DNA of 12,107 nt from Cellvibrionales bacterium (lineage in GTDB: Bacteria > Pseudomonadota > Gammaproteobacteria > Pseudomonadales > JAHEGP01). The position numbers were made by a program, and so were the translations under genes. The stretch covers positions 2,951-15,057 of the forward strand of contig JAHEGP010000052.1 in NCBI GenBank assembly GCA_024645065.1. The letters are read 5' to 3'. Within the stretch, counting starts at the first letter, position 1. The number at the start of each line of letters is the position of its first letter. Positions 1-7,254 of the stretch are shown here, in pieces. The notes below the pieces were generated by a model, which was given only the letters and a program-made list of their open reading frames with translations, was not told the origin of the DNA and ran no database searches.

Positions 1-792
1 CGCTTACCTGAAATGATGCGCCGTGACTGGCTGGGCGAATGTGTCGAGTTTTTGCAGGACCAGGGCCACGGCATTAGCCCACAGCCTGAAGCGCCGCGAG
101 AAGCGGTGTTCAATCTCGCCAAACCCGACTCGCGCTGCCCCGAGTGCGGCCACGCGATTCGCGCCTGGGAAAACCTGCCACTGCTCAGCTATGTGATATT
201 GGGTGGCAGGTGCAGCAACTGCCAAAGCCCTATCTCGTGGCGCTATCCCGCCATTGAACTGTTCACCGGGGTGCTGTCGGCCCTGGTGGTCTGGCAACTG
301 GGACTGGGCGTGGGCTCGTTGCTGATATTGCTTGCAACGTGGGCACTGCTGGCGCTGAGTTTTATCGATATCGACCACCAGTTACTGCCCGACAGTATTA
401 CCCTGCCGCTGTTGTGGCTGGGCTTGCTGGCCAACAGCTTCGGTGTTTTCGTACCGCTAAGCGACGCAGTGTGGGGCGCTATCGCGGGCTACCTGATCCT
501 GTGGAGCGTGTATTGGAGCTTTAAATTGCTGACCGGCAAGGAGGGTATGGGCTACGGCGACTTCAAGCTGCTGGCCGCCTTCGGCGCCTGGATGGGCTGG
601 CAGGCACTGCCGGTTATCATCCTGCTTTCAGCCCTCAGCGGCATCGTGGTCACGGTGTTACAGATGCTGTTCTCCGGGCGAAGCCGCCACCAACCCATAC
701 CCTTCGGTCCATACCTCGCCATTGCCGGCTGGATTGCACTTATGTGGCGAGATGATATAGTCCGCGCCTACTTCGGTATTAGCGGCCTGTAG
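1..792 (+). CDS. pilD: Type IV prepilin peptidase / N-methyltransferase PilD, 5' end missing
   Basis: Inner-membrane aspartic protease that cuts the leader of type IV prepilins and type II secretion pseudopilins and methylates the new N-terminus. The reading frame is open from base 1 through the ATG pair at 13-18, and upstream residues (RLPE) match family members, so the gene starts before the window. The 263 visible residues lack roughly the first 25-30, including the first membrane helix. A zinc tetracysteine motif C-X2-C-X21-C-X2-C lies near the start. The two catalytic aspartate regions are FIDIDHQLLPD (about 361-393) and GMGYGDFKL (about 547-573), followed and separated by several hydrophobic membrane segments. 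coaE follows after 45 nt, the usual pilD-coaE order in gammaproteobacteria. pilB and pilC probably lie to the left (inference). Identification is secure; only the start is unseen. Confidence 0.96.
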   Translation, partial: RLPEMMRRDWLGECVEFLQDQGHGISPQPEAPREAVFNLAKPDSRCPECGHAIRAWENLPLLSYVILGGRCSNCQSPISWRYPAIELFTGVLSALVVWQLGLGVGSLLILLATWALLALSFIDIDHQLLPDSITLPLLWLGLLANSFGVFVPLSDAVWGAIAGYLILWSVYWSFKLLTGKEGMGYGDFKLLAAFGAWMGWQALPVIILLSALSGIVVTVLQMLFSGRSRHQPIPFGPYLAIAGWIALMWRDDIVRAYFGISGL

Positions 793-837
793 CGAAAACA
801 GCTAAATTCAAAGCCGCGCCAGGCAGAAGGACCAGGT

Positions 838-1461
838 ATGTTTGTGGTGGGGCTAACCGGCGGCATCGGCAGTGGTAAAACCGCGGTGTCGGACCGCCTC
901 AGGGCACTGGGTATCGATATCATCGACGCCGATGTTGTGGCGCGGCAGGTAGTGGAGCCACAGACCCAGGCCCTGCTGCAAATCCAGGGTCATTTTGGCG
1001 ATGATATTCTTCAAGCCGATGGCCGACTCGATCGAGCGAGGCTGCGCAGGATCATATTTTCCGACCCGGCAGAAAAAGCCTGGCTGGAGCAACTGCTGCA
1101 CCCACTGATAAGGGCCGAGGTGTCGCGTCAGCTGAAAAACGCCCAGAGCCCCTATGCACTGTTTGTTTCCCCACTGCTCATCGAAGCTGGCCAGACAGCC
1201 TTTTGCGACCGGGTCCTGGTGGTGGATACTGCGGAAGCATCCCAGCTCGATCGAACCACGATTCGGGACAAAAACAGCGTCGAGCAGGTCAGGAACATTA
1301 TGGCTACCCAGCTCAGTCGCCAGCAGAGGCTGGAATCTGCCACCGATGTCATTGATAATAGCGGTTCGATGCAACAACTGGATGAGGCCGTCACTGCCTT
1401 ACACAGGAAGTTTCTGGCAATGGCCGAGGAAAAGCGCTGCGATGGCAAAGCTACCCAATGA
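838..1461 (+). CDS. coaE: Dephospho-CoA kinase
   Basis: Cytoplasmic P-loop kinase for the last step of coenzyme A synthesis, phosphorylating the 3'-hydroxyl of dephospho-CoA with ATP. The 207-residue length is normal for the family. The N-terminus carries the Walker A loop GGIGSGKT (residues 8-15), followed by the DAD motif (residues 30-32) that begins the CoA-binding region. The PLLIEAG segment and the arginine-rich lid RDKNSVEQVRNIMATQLSRQ are also typical, as is the late VIDNSGS segment. The ATG at 838 follows a good ribosome-binding site, AGAAGGA at 825-831, with a 6-nt spacer. Its last 20 nt overlap yacG in another frame, so the two are probably translationally coupled. In E. coli zapD lies between coaE and yacG; no such gene is present here. 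Confidence 0.97.
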   Translation: MFVVGLTGGIGSGKTAVSDRLRALGIDIIDADVVARQVVEPQTQALLQIQGHFGDDILQADGRLDRARLRRIIFSDPAEKAWLEQLLHPLIRAEVSRQLKNAQSPYALFVSPLLIEAGQTAFCDRVLVVDTAEASQLDRTTIRDKNSVEQVRNIMATQLSRQQRLESATDVIDNSGSMQQLDEAVTALHRKFLAMAEEKRCDGKATQ

Positions 1462-1648
1462 AACCCTGCGGGTAAAATGCCCCGGCTGCGGTGCCGAGCT
1501 TGCCTGGCGCCGGGACAACCCCAACCGGCCCTTTTGCTCGGAGCGGTGCAAGGCCGAAGATTTTGTTGCCTGGGCCAATGAAGAGCAGGTGATAGGTGGC
1601 AGCCCGGATTATGATGATGTACTGTCCAACGATTTACTGCAAAGCTGA
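1442..1648 (+). CDS. yacG: Small zinc-binding protein YacG (DNA gyrase inhibitor)
   Basis: A 68-residue zinc-finger protein. In E. coli YacG binds GyrB and inhibits DNA gyrase. The zinc ligands are plain: C-X2-C-X15-C-X3-C, from KCPGCG to CSERCK. The acidic C-terminal tail (SPDYDD...) is also usual for the family. The start ATG at 1442 gives MAKLPNET, the expected family start; the frame is open farther upstream inside coaE, but that stretch has no homology-like character. The gene overlaps the end of coaE by 20 nt, so coupled translation is likely. Its last 40 nt overlap the 3' end of the convergent mutT. No terminator is visible between the two. Confidence 0.93.
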   Translation: MAKLPNETLRVKCPGCGAELAWRRDNPNRPFCSERCKAEDFVAWANEEQVIGGSPDYDDVLSNDLLQS

Positions 1649-2067
1649 GCAGGTTTCCCGGGCAATCGTTTAATGAGGCAGCCCTGCTGCAATTTTGCAA
1701 CGATCGCGCGATTGGCTAGCGGAAAGTCGATATCGGGTAACTGGTCGATGCTGACCCAACGTAGCTGTTGCCCCTGAACACCTTTAACCTTCCCTTCAAA
1801 AGCGGTCACAAGCCAGACGTCCAAAGCCACCGCCTTGTCTGCATAATCGTGGTCTACCCGCAGCAATGGCTGGTATCGGGTCGCGGTAATGGCTAGTTCC
1901 TCGTCAAGTTCACGCACCAGGGCCTGCGCCAGGGTCTCGCCCTCCTCGACCTTACCCCCGGGGAACTCCCACAGCCCCCCCTGGTGGGCGTCGGGCGCGC
2001 GTTTTGCGAGCAATACCCGCGTGCCGTCGCGATCCAGAATTACCCCCACGGCCACTTGAGTCGGCAT
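1609..2067 (-). CDS. mutT: 8-oxo-dGTP diphosphatase MutT (Nudix hydrolase)
   Basis: Nudix hydrolase that removes 8-oxo-dGTP from the nucleotide pool and so prevents A:T to C:G transversions. The Nudix box spans residues 38-60: G38-X5-E44-X7-R52-E53-L54-X-E56-E57, ending LAI. The usual glycine near the end (G58 in E. coli MutT, VGI) is alanine 59 here; the metal-binding glutamates are intact. LWEFPGGKVE and the DFPLANRAIV segment also match MutT. At 152 residues it is longer than E. coli MutT (129), owing to about 20 extra basic and polar residues at the C-terminus. This tail is partly encoded in the 40 nt that overlap yacG. The gene lies 42 nt downstream of argJ. Unlike the Pseudomonas version, it has no fused thiamine-phosphate-synthase-like domain. 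Confidence 0.92.
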   Translation of the reverse strand: MPTQVAVGVILDRDGTRVLLAKRAPDAHQGGLWEFPGGKVEEGETLAQALVRELDEELAITATRYQPLLRVDHDYADKAVALDVWLVTAFEGKVKGVQGQQLRWVSIDQLPDIDFPLANRAIVAKLQQGCLIKRLPGKPAQLCSKSLDSTSS

Positions 2068-2109
2068 CGCTATAGTTACCCCCGGTCACAAAGAAAGAAG
2101 GCTAAAACG

Positions 2110-3324
2110 CTAACTGCGGTACTCGGCATTGATGCGGATGTACTCGTGGGACAGATCGGTTGTCCATACAGTCCTGGTGTGCGGACCGCGAGCGAGATCA
2201 ATCACGATATGGATAGTTTCCTGCGCCATAGCGACACTGCCAAGCTTTTCACTGTAGCCGGAAGCACGGGCCCCCTTCTCAGCTACCAACAGCTCATTGA
2301 TCCAGATACGAATACCCGTGACATCCAGGGCGTTCAAGCCTGATCGGCCCACCGCTGCGAGGATTCGACCCCAGTTGGCGTCGCTGGCGAACAAGGCAGT
2401 TTTTACCAGGGGTGACTCTGCCACCGCATAGCCAACCGCGCTGCATTCTCCTGCCTGCGCGCCGCCGCGCACCTCGACAGCGACGAATTTGCTTGCTCCC
2501 TCACCATCCCTGACAATGGCTTGCGCCAGCTCAACGGCCACCTCGGTCACTGCACGGGAGAATAACTCCCACTCAGATGTTCCCGGCGCCAGCTCCAGCC
2601 CACTGGCACCGGTAGCGATTAGCACTGCGGCGTCATTGGTCGAGGTGTCACCATCAACCGTAATGCGATTGAAGGAGGCGTCGACAGCGCCCTCCAGCAG
2701 GGCCTGCAGCGCCTCCTGGCCTACCGCTGCATCGGTCGCCACATAGGCAAGCATGGTCGCCATATTGGGCTTGATCATGCCCGCGCCCTTGGCAATACCC
2801 GTGATCGTTATCTCACCGCCCGCCACCGACAAGCGCCTGCTCGCCCCTTTGGGGCGTGTGTCGGTGGTAAGGATTCCGCTGGCCGCTGCCTGCCAGGCAC
2901 CATCGGACAAGCGCTCCAATACCGCCGGCAGAGCAGCCACTATTTTATTTTTGGGCAGGGCTTCGCCGATCACACCTGTCGAAAAAGGCAGGACTTGCTG
3001 CATGTCAACATCGACCAGCCCGGCGAGACTCTGGCAGCACTCTCTAGCATCCTGGATACCCTGCTCGCCGGTACCGGCATTAGCGTTGCCGGTATTGATC
3101 AGCAACCATCGGGGCGCCCCTGCTGCCAGATGCTGGCGAGCGACAATCACCGGTGCGGCACAAAAGGCATTTTGGGTAAATACCGCCGCAACGGCTGACT
3201 CGGGTGCGAGTTCCAGAACCACCAGATCCTTGCGCCCGGGTGTTTTGATGCCGGCGCTGGTAACGCCAAGCCGCACACCCGCAACCGGCAGCAATTCAGG
3301 CAGGCTGGCTTCGCCAACTGCCAC
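2110..3324 (-). CDS. argJ: Bifunctional glutamate N-acetyltransferase / amino-acid acetyltransferase ArgJ
   Basis: Arginine biosynthesis enzyme that moves the acetyl group from N-acetylornithine to glutamate, closing the acetyl cycle; bifunctional members also use acetyl-CoA. The 404-residue length is typical. The self-cleavage site is present at KPNMATML, with predicted cleavage between Ala189 and Thr190, giving alpha and beta chains with Thr190 as the catalytic nucleophile. Other family motifs are NTGNANAGTG (residues 77-86), the STGVIG oxyanion region (115-120) and the C-terminal EYIRINAEYRS. The start is GTG at 3324-3322, giving MAVGEASLPEL, which fits the family. It shares one base with the secA stop (TAGTG) and has no strong ribosome-binding site, so translation is probably coupled to secA. 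argJ next to secA is also seen in Pseudomonas. Confidence 0.96.
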   Translation of the reverse strand: MAVGEASLPELLPVAGVRLGVTSAGIKTPGRKDLVVLELAPESAVAAVFTQNAFCAAPVIVARQHLAAGAPRWLLINTGNANAGTGEQGIQDARECCQSLAGLVDVDMQQVLPFSTGVIGEALPKNKIVAALPAVLERLSDGAWQAAASGILTTDTRPKGASRRLSVAGGEITITGIAKGAGMIKPNMATMLAYVATDAAVGQEALQALLEGAVDASFNRITVDGDTSTNDAAVLIATGASGLELAPGTSEWELFSRAVTEVAVELAQAIVRDGEGASKFVAVEVRGGAQAGECSAVGYAVAESPLVKTALFASDANWGRILAAVGRSGLNALDVTGIRIWINELLVAEKGARASGYSEKLGSVAMAQETIHIVIDLARGPHTRTVWTTDLSHEYIRINAEYRS

Positions 3325-6047
3325 TAGAGTTTACCGTGGCATTGCTTGTATTTTTTACCAGAACCGCAGGGGCAGGGTTCATTGCGGCCGACCTTGCGCT
3401 CATCGCGAACATAGGGTTGCGCCATCCCCGCAGGCTTATCGGGCTCAGGCTCGGCGTCAGCCTGCCCGGATTCCAGCCCCGACAATTGCTGGTGTTGTGC
3501 CTGTGCTTTTTCCTGGCGCGCAGCCTCTTCTAGCCGGCGCCGCTCCAGTAGCTCGGCATCCTCCACCCTGATTTGTACTTTGGACAGGAAGCCGACGACC
3601 TGGTGTTTGAAGTTATTGAGCATTTCCTCAAACAGGGCGAATGACTCTCGCTTGTATTCCTGCTTCGGATTTTTTTGCGCATAGGCTCGCAAGTGAATAC
3701 CGTGGCGCAAGTGATCCATGGTCGCCAGATGTTCTTTCCACAGCTGATCGAGAACCTGCAGCATAATCTGCTTTTCGAAGCTGCGCATCTGCACGCCCAC
3801 CTGGTCGCTCTTGGTCCGATATGCGCCTTCAACCGAGTCGAGGATTCTAGCGCGCAGTGGCTCCTCATGCAGAGAGGTATCGGCTTCCAACCATTGGCCG
3901 ATCGGCAACTCGACGCCAAATTCCGCATCGAGATGCTGCTCCAGCTCGGGGATATTCCATTGTTCGAATAAGCTGCCGGGGGGAACGAACCCATTGATCA
4001 CTTCGTTAACCACGTCTCGCCGGATATCGTCCAGCATTTCTGTCACGTCGGCGGCTTCCAACAGGTAGGCTCGCTGCTGGTAGATAATCTGACGCTGCTC
4101 ATTGGCGACATCGTCGAACTCGAGCAACTGTTTACGAATATCGAAGTTGCGCCCCTCGACTTTGCGCTGGGCTTTTTCAATGGCATTGGTAACCATGCGA
4201 TGCTCGATGGCCTCGCCCTTTTCCATACCCAGTGCCTGCATAAAGCCCTTGACCCGGTCGGAGGCGAAAATACGCATCAAATTGTCTTCCAGGGACAGGT
4301 AGAAACGGCTCACACCTGGATCACCCTGGCGACCCGAGCGACCCCGCAGCTGGTTATCGATACGCCGTGATTCATGGCGCTCGGTACCCAGCACATGCAG
4401 CCCTCCGGCTTCGAGAACCGCCTGGTGACGTTGTTCCCAGGACTGCTTGTGAGCCTGCTTCTCGGCGTCTGAAGCGCCCTCCATCGCGGCAAGCTCGGCC
4501 TCGAGGTTACCGCCAAGCACGATATCGGTACCGCGACCTGCCATATTGGTGGCAATGGTTACCGCACCCGGGCGCCCCGCCTGGGCAATGATTTCGGCCT
4601 CTTTGCTGTGGAACTTGGCATTCAGCACCTGGTGTTTGATCTTGCGCTGGTTGAGCAAGCGCGACAGCTCTTCCGAAGTCTCGATAGAGGCCGTACCGAC
4701 CAGAACAGGCGCTTGCTTGTCCAGGCAGGATTTGATGTCCTCGACAATAGCGTCGAATTTCTCTTCCTTGCTGAGAAAAATCAGATCGTTGAGATCTTCC
4801 CTCACCACCTTCATATGAGTGGGTATCACCACCACGTCGAGGCCATAGATCTGGTGGAATTCCGGCGCTTCGGTATCCGCCGTTCCGGTCATTCCCGCCA
4901 GCTTGCGATAAAGCCGAAAGTAATTCTGGAAGGTCGTCGATGCCAGGGTCTGGCTCTCCGCCTGGATGTTAACGCCCTCCTTGGCTTCGATAGCCTGGTG
5001 CAGACCCTCCGAAAGGCGCCGACCCTGCATGGTTCGACCGGTATGCTCGTCGATCAGCACGACTTCACCGTTCTGGACAATGTAATCGACGTCACGATGG
5101 AACATCACCTTCGCCCGCAGCGCGGTCAGACAATGCTGTAGCAGCGACAGGTTGCCAGCCGCATAGAGGCTGTCCCCCTCCTGTAACAGGCCCTCCCGGG
5201 TCAGCATATCCTCGATCAGCTGGTGTCCATCTTCGGTCAACTCGATATGGCGAGACTTCTCATCAAGGGTGTAGTGCCCGGGTTCCGCCCCATCGTCGAC
5301 ATGGGGCTTGAGGGCCGGGATGAGAGTATTGATCCGGCGGTACATCTCCGAGCTGTCTTCCGCTGCGCCAGAAATAATCAATGGCGTGCGCGCCTCGTCG
5401 ATCAGGATCGAGTCGACTTCATCGACGATCGCAAAGGCCAGATCACCCTGCTGGCGGTCTTCAGGCGACAGCGCCATATTGTCCCGCAGGTAGTCAAAGC
5501 CGAACTCGTTGTTGGTGCCGTAAATAATGTCGCTGCGATAGGCTTCCCGCTTCTCGTCACGCATTTGGTTGGGCACGACAAAGCCTACCGAGAGGCCCAA
5601 AAATTTGTACAAGGGGCCCATCCAGCCGGCGTCCCGGCGAGCCAGATAATCATTGACCGTCACCAGGTGCACGCTGTCACCGGATAATGCATTGAGGTAG
5701 GCCGGTAAGGTCGCCACCAGGGTCTTGCCTTCACCAGTGCGCATTTCGGCAATCCTGCCTTCGTGCAGGGTGATACCACCGACCAGCTGGACATCGAAGT
5801 GCCGCATCCCCAAAACCCGGCTGCTCGCCTCGCGACAAACCGCGAAGGCTTCCGGCAATAACTTTTCCAGAGTCTCGCCCTGCTTGAAGCGCTGGCGAAA
5901 CTCATCGGTTTTGGCTTTGAGCGCCGCATCATCCAGCGCCGCAATGTCATCCGCCAGAGCATTGATACGGACGACATACTTGCCCATCCGCTTTAATTCA
6001 CGATCATTTTTCGAGCCAACAACTTTTTTAAGGAGTTTTCCAATCAT
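3324..6047 (-). CDS. secA: Preprotein translocase ATPase SecA
   Basis: Motor ATPase that drives unfolded precursors through SecYEG at the inner membrane. Its 907 residues compare with 901 in E. coli. Visible parts in order: Walker A GEGKT at 105-109 (Lys108), VDEVDS at 208-213 with Asp209/Glu210, the preprotein-crosslinking region from about 221 to 370, NBD2 motifs NMAGRGTDIVLGGN (501-514) and QLRGRSGRQGD (566-576), the helical scaffold to about 835, and a flexible charged linker. The C-terminal zinc site is C-X-C-X8-C-H (Cys892, Cys894, Cys903, His904), used for SecB and lipid contact. The start MIGKLLKKVVGSKNDRELKRM aligns with other SecA N-termini. The Shine-Dalgarno match before the ATG is poor. 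A likely promoter and a leader hairpin lie upstream. No secM is present. Confidence 0.98.
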   Translation of the reverse strand: MIGKLLKKVVGSKNDRELKRMGKYVVRINALADDIAALDDAALKAKTDEFRQRFKQGETLEKLLPEAFAVCREASSRVLGMRHFDVQLVGGITLHEGRIAEMRTGEGKTLVATLPAYLNALSGDSVHLVTVNDYLARRDAGWMGPLYKFLGLSVGFVVPNQMRDEKREAYRSDIIYGTNNEFGFDYLRDNMALSPEDRQQGDLAFAIVDEVDSILIDEARTPLIISGAAEDSSEMYRRINTLIPALKPHVDDGAEPGHYTLDEKSRHIELTEDGHQLIEDMLTREGLLQEGDSLYAAGNLSLLQHCLTALRAKVMFHRDVDYIVQNGEVVLIDEHTGRTMQGRRLSEGLHQAIEAKEGVNIQAESQTLASTTFQNYFRLYRKLAGMTGTADTEAPEFHQIYGLDVVVIPTHMKVVREDLNDLIFLSKEEKFDAIVEDIKSCLDKQAPVLVGTASIETSEELSRLLNQRKIKHQVLNAKFHSKEAEIIAQAGRPGAVTIATNMAGRGTDIVLGGNLEAELAAMEGASDAEKQAHKQSWEQRHQAVLEAGGLHVLGTERHESRRIDNQLRGRSGRQGDPGVSRFYLSLEDNLMRIFASDRVKGFMQALGMEKGEAIEHRMVTNAIEKAQRKVEGRNFDIRKQLLEFDDVANEQRQIIYQQRAYLLEAADVTEMLDDIRRDVVNEVINGFVPPGSLFEQWNIPELEQHLDAEFGVELPIGQWLEADTSLHEEPLRARILDSVEGAYRTKSDQVGVQMRSFEKQIMLQVLDQLWKEHLATMDHLRHGIHLRAYAQKNPKQEYKRESFALFEEMLNNFKHQVVGFLSKVQIRVEDAELLERRRLEEAARQEKAQAQHQQLSGLESGQADAEPEPDKPAGMAQPYVRDERKVGRNEPCPCGSGKKYKQCHGKL

Positions 6048-6086
6048 GTCCGAAGTCTGTAGAGAAGAAGAAATGGTAACCGGAAA

Positions 6087-6103
6087 CGGCCGCGGGGCGG
6101 CCG
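6087..6103 (-). repeat. GC-rich perfect inverted repeat (7-bp stem, 3-nt loop) in the secA leader
   Basis: The arms CGGCCGC (6087-6093) and GCGGCCG (6097-6103) pair perfectly around GGG, giving a very stable hairpin in RNA from either strand. In the secA direction it is followed by only three T residues, so it is a weak candidate for terminating transcription from the M23 gene. If the promoter predicted at 6113-6141 is real, the hairpin begins within a few bases of the 5' end of the secA mRNA and could protect it from decay. It ends 39 nt before the secA start codon, so it does not cover the ribosome-binding region. The repeat is directly visible; its role is inference. Confidence 0.6.
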
Positions 6104-6112
6104 AGGGTGCAC

Positions 6113-6141
6113 AGTAAAGCGGAAGGGCGCCAAATTGGCAA
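6113..6141 (-). promoter_or_regulatory. Candidate sigma-70 promoter for secA
   Basis: Read on the - strand, TTGCCA (6141-6136, five of six matches to TTGACA) and TTTACT (6118-6113, four of six matches to TATAAT) are separated by exactly 17 nt. Transcription would begin near 6106, giving a leader of about 58 nt before the secA ATG. The position, in the gap after the M23 gene and before secA, is reasonable for a promoter driving secA-argJ-mutT. The -10 match is only moderate, and no experimental or comparative evidence is available here. Confidence 0.4.
6129..6139. repeat. Short palindrome GCCAA-A-TTGGC overlapping the candidate secA -35 box
   Basis: An 11-bp inverted repeat with five-base arms around a single central A. 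It overlaps the upstream part of the spacer and most of the predicted -35 box of the secA promoter, a position where a dimeric regulator could act. A repeat this short can occur by chance, and no known operator was recognised. Confidence 0.3.
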
Positions 6142-6183
6142 GCCCGGAAGTCGAATTAGGACTGGTTGGCGGGGATTGCCCGG

Positions 6184-7119
6184 TTACGAGCGATCGGCGC
6201 GCGCAATGTAAGCGGCCGGATTTTCGGGCTTACCGTTCTTGTAGACCTCAAAGTGTACGTGGGGACCCGTCGAACGACCGCTGGAACCCATCAGTGCAAT
6301 CGCCTGACCCTTTTTAACGATGTCCCCGACGCTGACCAGGTTGTCCCTGCAGTGCGCATACCGCGTGACGTAACCACCGCCATGATTGATTTCAACCATC
6401 AGGCCATAGCCGCTGCGCTTGTCCGACCAGGTGACGACCCCGGAGGCGACCGCAACCACTTCAGAGCCCAGCTTGCCAGCAAAATCGACACCATTGTGCC
6501 AGGCCCGACGGCCGTTGAAGGGATCGATTCGATTACCGTATTTTGACGACATCCAGCCTTTAACCACCGGCCTGCCGGCAACCGACAATTCATCCTGTAA
6601 CTGGCGATTGACCAGTAGACCGGCCATGATGTCGAGCTGCTGCTCCCGATCCTCAATTTGCTGCGCCAGCCTATCGAGCTCCTGGATAAAGTCAGGGGAT
6701 CCGTAGGCCTCGCCCTGGCCTTCAATGTCCGGTCCACCCAGGGCCGGTGGCACGCTGAAATCGAACTCGTTCTGATCAAGTTTGGCGACGCTCAACACGC
6801 GTTCACCCAAGGCATCCAGGCGAATCAGCCGCGCTTGCAGCTGCGCCATGCGCACCGTCAGCGCCTGCAACTCATGCCCGGACTTGCGTTGCACTTCCTT
6901 CAAATATTGTCGTTGGCTCAATAATTTCTGGTCCCATGCCGCCATTGCCTCGACCGGCACCATCGAGGCGTCCAAATGACGCGCCAGCGAAAAACCACCC
7001 ATAGCAAATACCACGGGCACGGCAAGCAACAAGGATATCCCCGCCCACTTTGCAGGGCGAGACAGAGTCAAATTGCGAATTCGCTGGGGTTTTTCCGGGT
7101 CGAACAGGATAATCTTCAT
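6184..7119 (-). CDS. Membrane-anchored M23 (LytM-type) peptidoglycan endopeptidase family protein
   Basis: 311-residue protein probably anchored in the inner membrane with a periplasmic metallopeptidase domain. It has a short cytoplasmic N-terminus (MKIILFDPEKPQRIRN), one membrane segment at about residues 25-46 and probable coiled-coil stretches at about 60-110 and 143-180. A C-terminal LytM domain spans about 190-305. The zinc ligands are His208 and Asp212 (H-X3-D in HNGVD) and His289 (H-X-H in HVHFE). His256 (RYAH) and His287 match the catalytic histidines of active LytM, so unlike EnvC or NlpD this domain looks catalytically competent. The gene fills the position held by secM in E. coli, between lpxC and secA. 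Pseudomonas also has an M23 gene upstream of secA. The ribosome-binding site is weak. Cleavage of peptidoglycan cross-bridges is inferred from the family. Confidence 0.9.
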   Translation of the reverse strand: MKIILFDPEKPQRIRNLTLSRPAKWAGISLLLAVPVVFAMGGFSLARHLDASMVPVEAMAAWDQKLLSQRQYLKEVQRKSGHELQALTVRMAQLQARLIRLDALGERVLSVAKLDQNEFDFSVPPALGGPDIEGQGEAYGSPDFIQELDRLAQQIEDREQQLDIMAGLLVNRQLQDELSVAGRPVVKGWMSSKYGNRIDPFNGRRAWHNGVDFAGKLGSEVVAVASGVVTWSDKRSGYGLMVEINHGGGYVTRYAHCRDNLVSVGDIVKKGQAIALMGSSGRSTGPHVHFEVYKNGKPENPAAYIARADRS

Positions 7120-7254
7120 GTCAACGAGTAACTACCTGACAGTCATCACCAGCACCAAAATGGCTGGCTCGGCTGTACAATTCTAAACCAATAGAGGTGG
7201 AAGCACCCCCAGGAGGCTCCCGCAGGACATGAATTAAACCAGAAATGAGACCTG

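Noticed and set aside
853..1700. Two overlapping - strand open frames opposite coaE and yacG
   Set aside because: Their products have no family features and oppose well-supported + strand genes.
2753..3571. Open frame of 272 codons on the + strand across the argJ-secA junction
   Set aside because: Low-complexity Ala/Pro/Arg-rich product, no motif, and fully antisense to two firmly identified genes.
4608..5141. Open frame of 177 codons on the + strand inside secA
   Set aside because: Antisense shadow of the conserved SecA motor domain; no ribosome-binding context or family resemblance.
6087..6103. GC hairpin as an intrinsic terminator for the M23 gene
   Set aside because: Only three T residues follow it in the relevant direction, which is weak for termination. 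A leader hairpin of secA is a better reading.
7180..7185. TAGAAT on the - strand as a -10 box for the M23 peptidase gene
   Set aside because: It matches five of six bases, but no -35-like hexamer occurs at 16-18 nt and there is no extended -10 motif. The M23 gene may simply be transcribed with lpxC.
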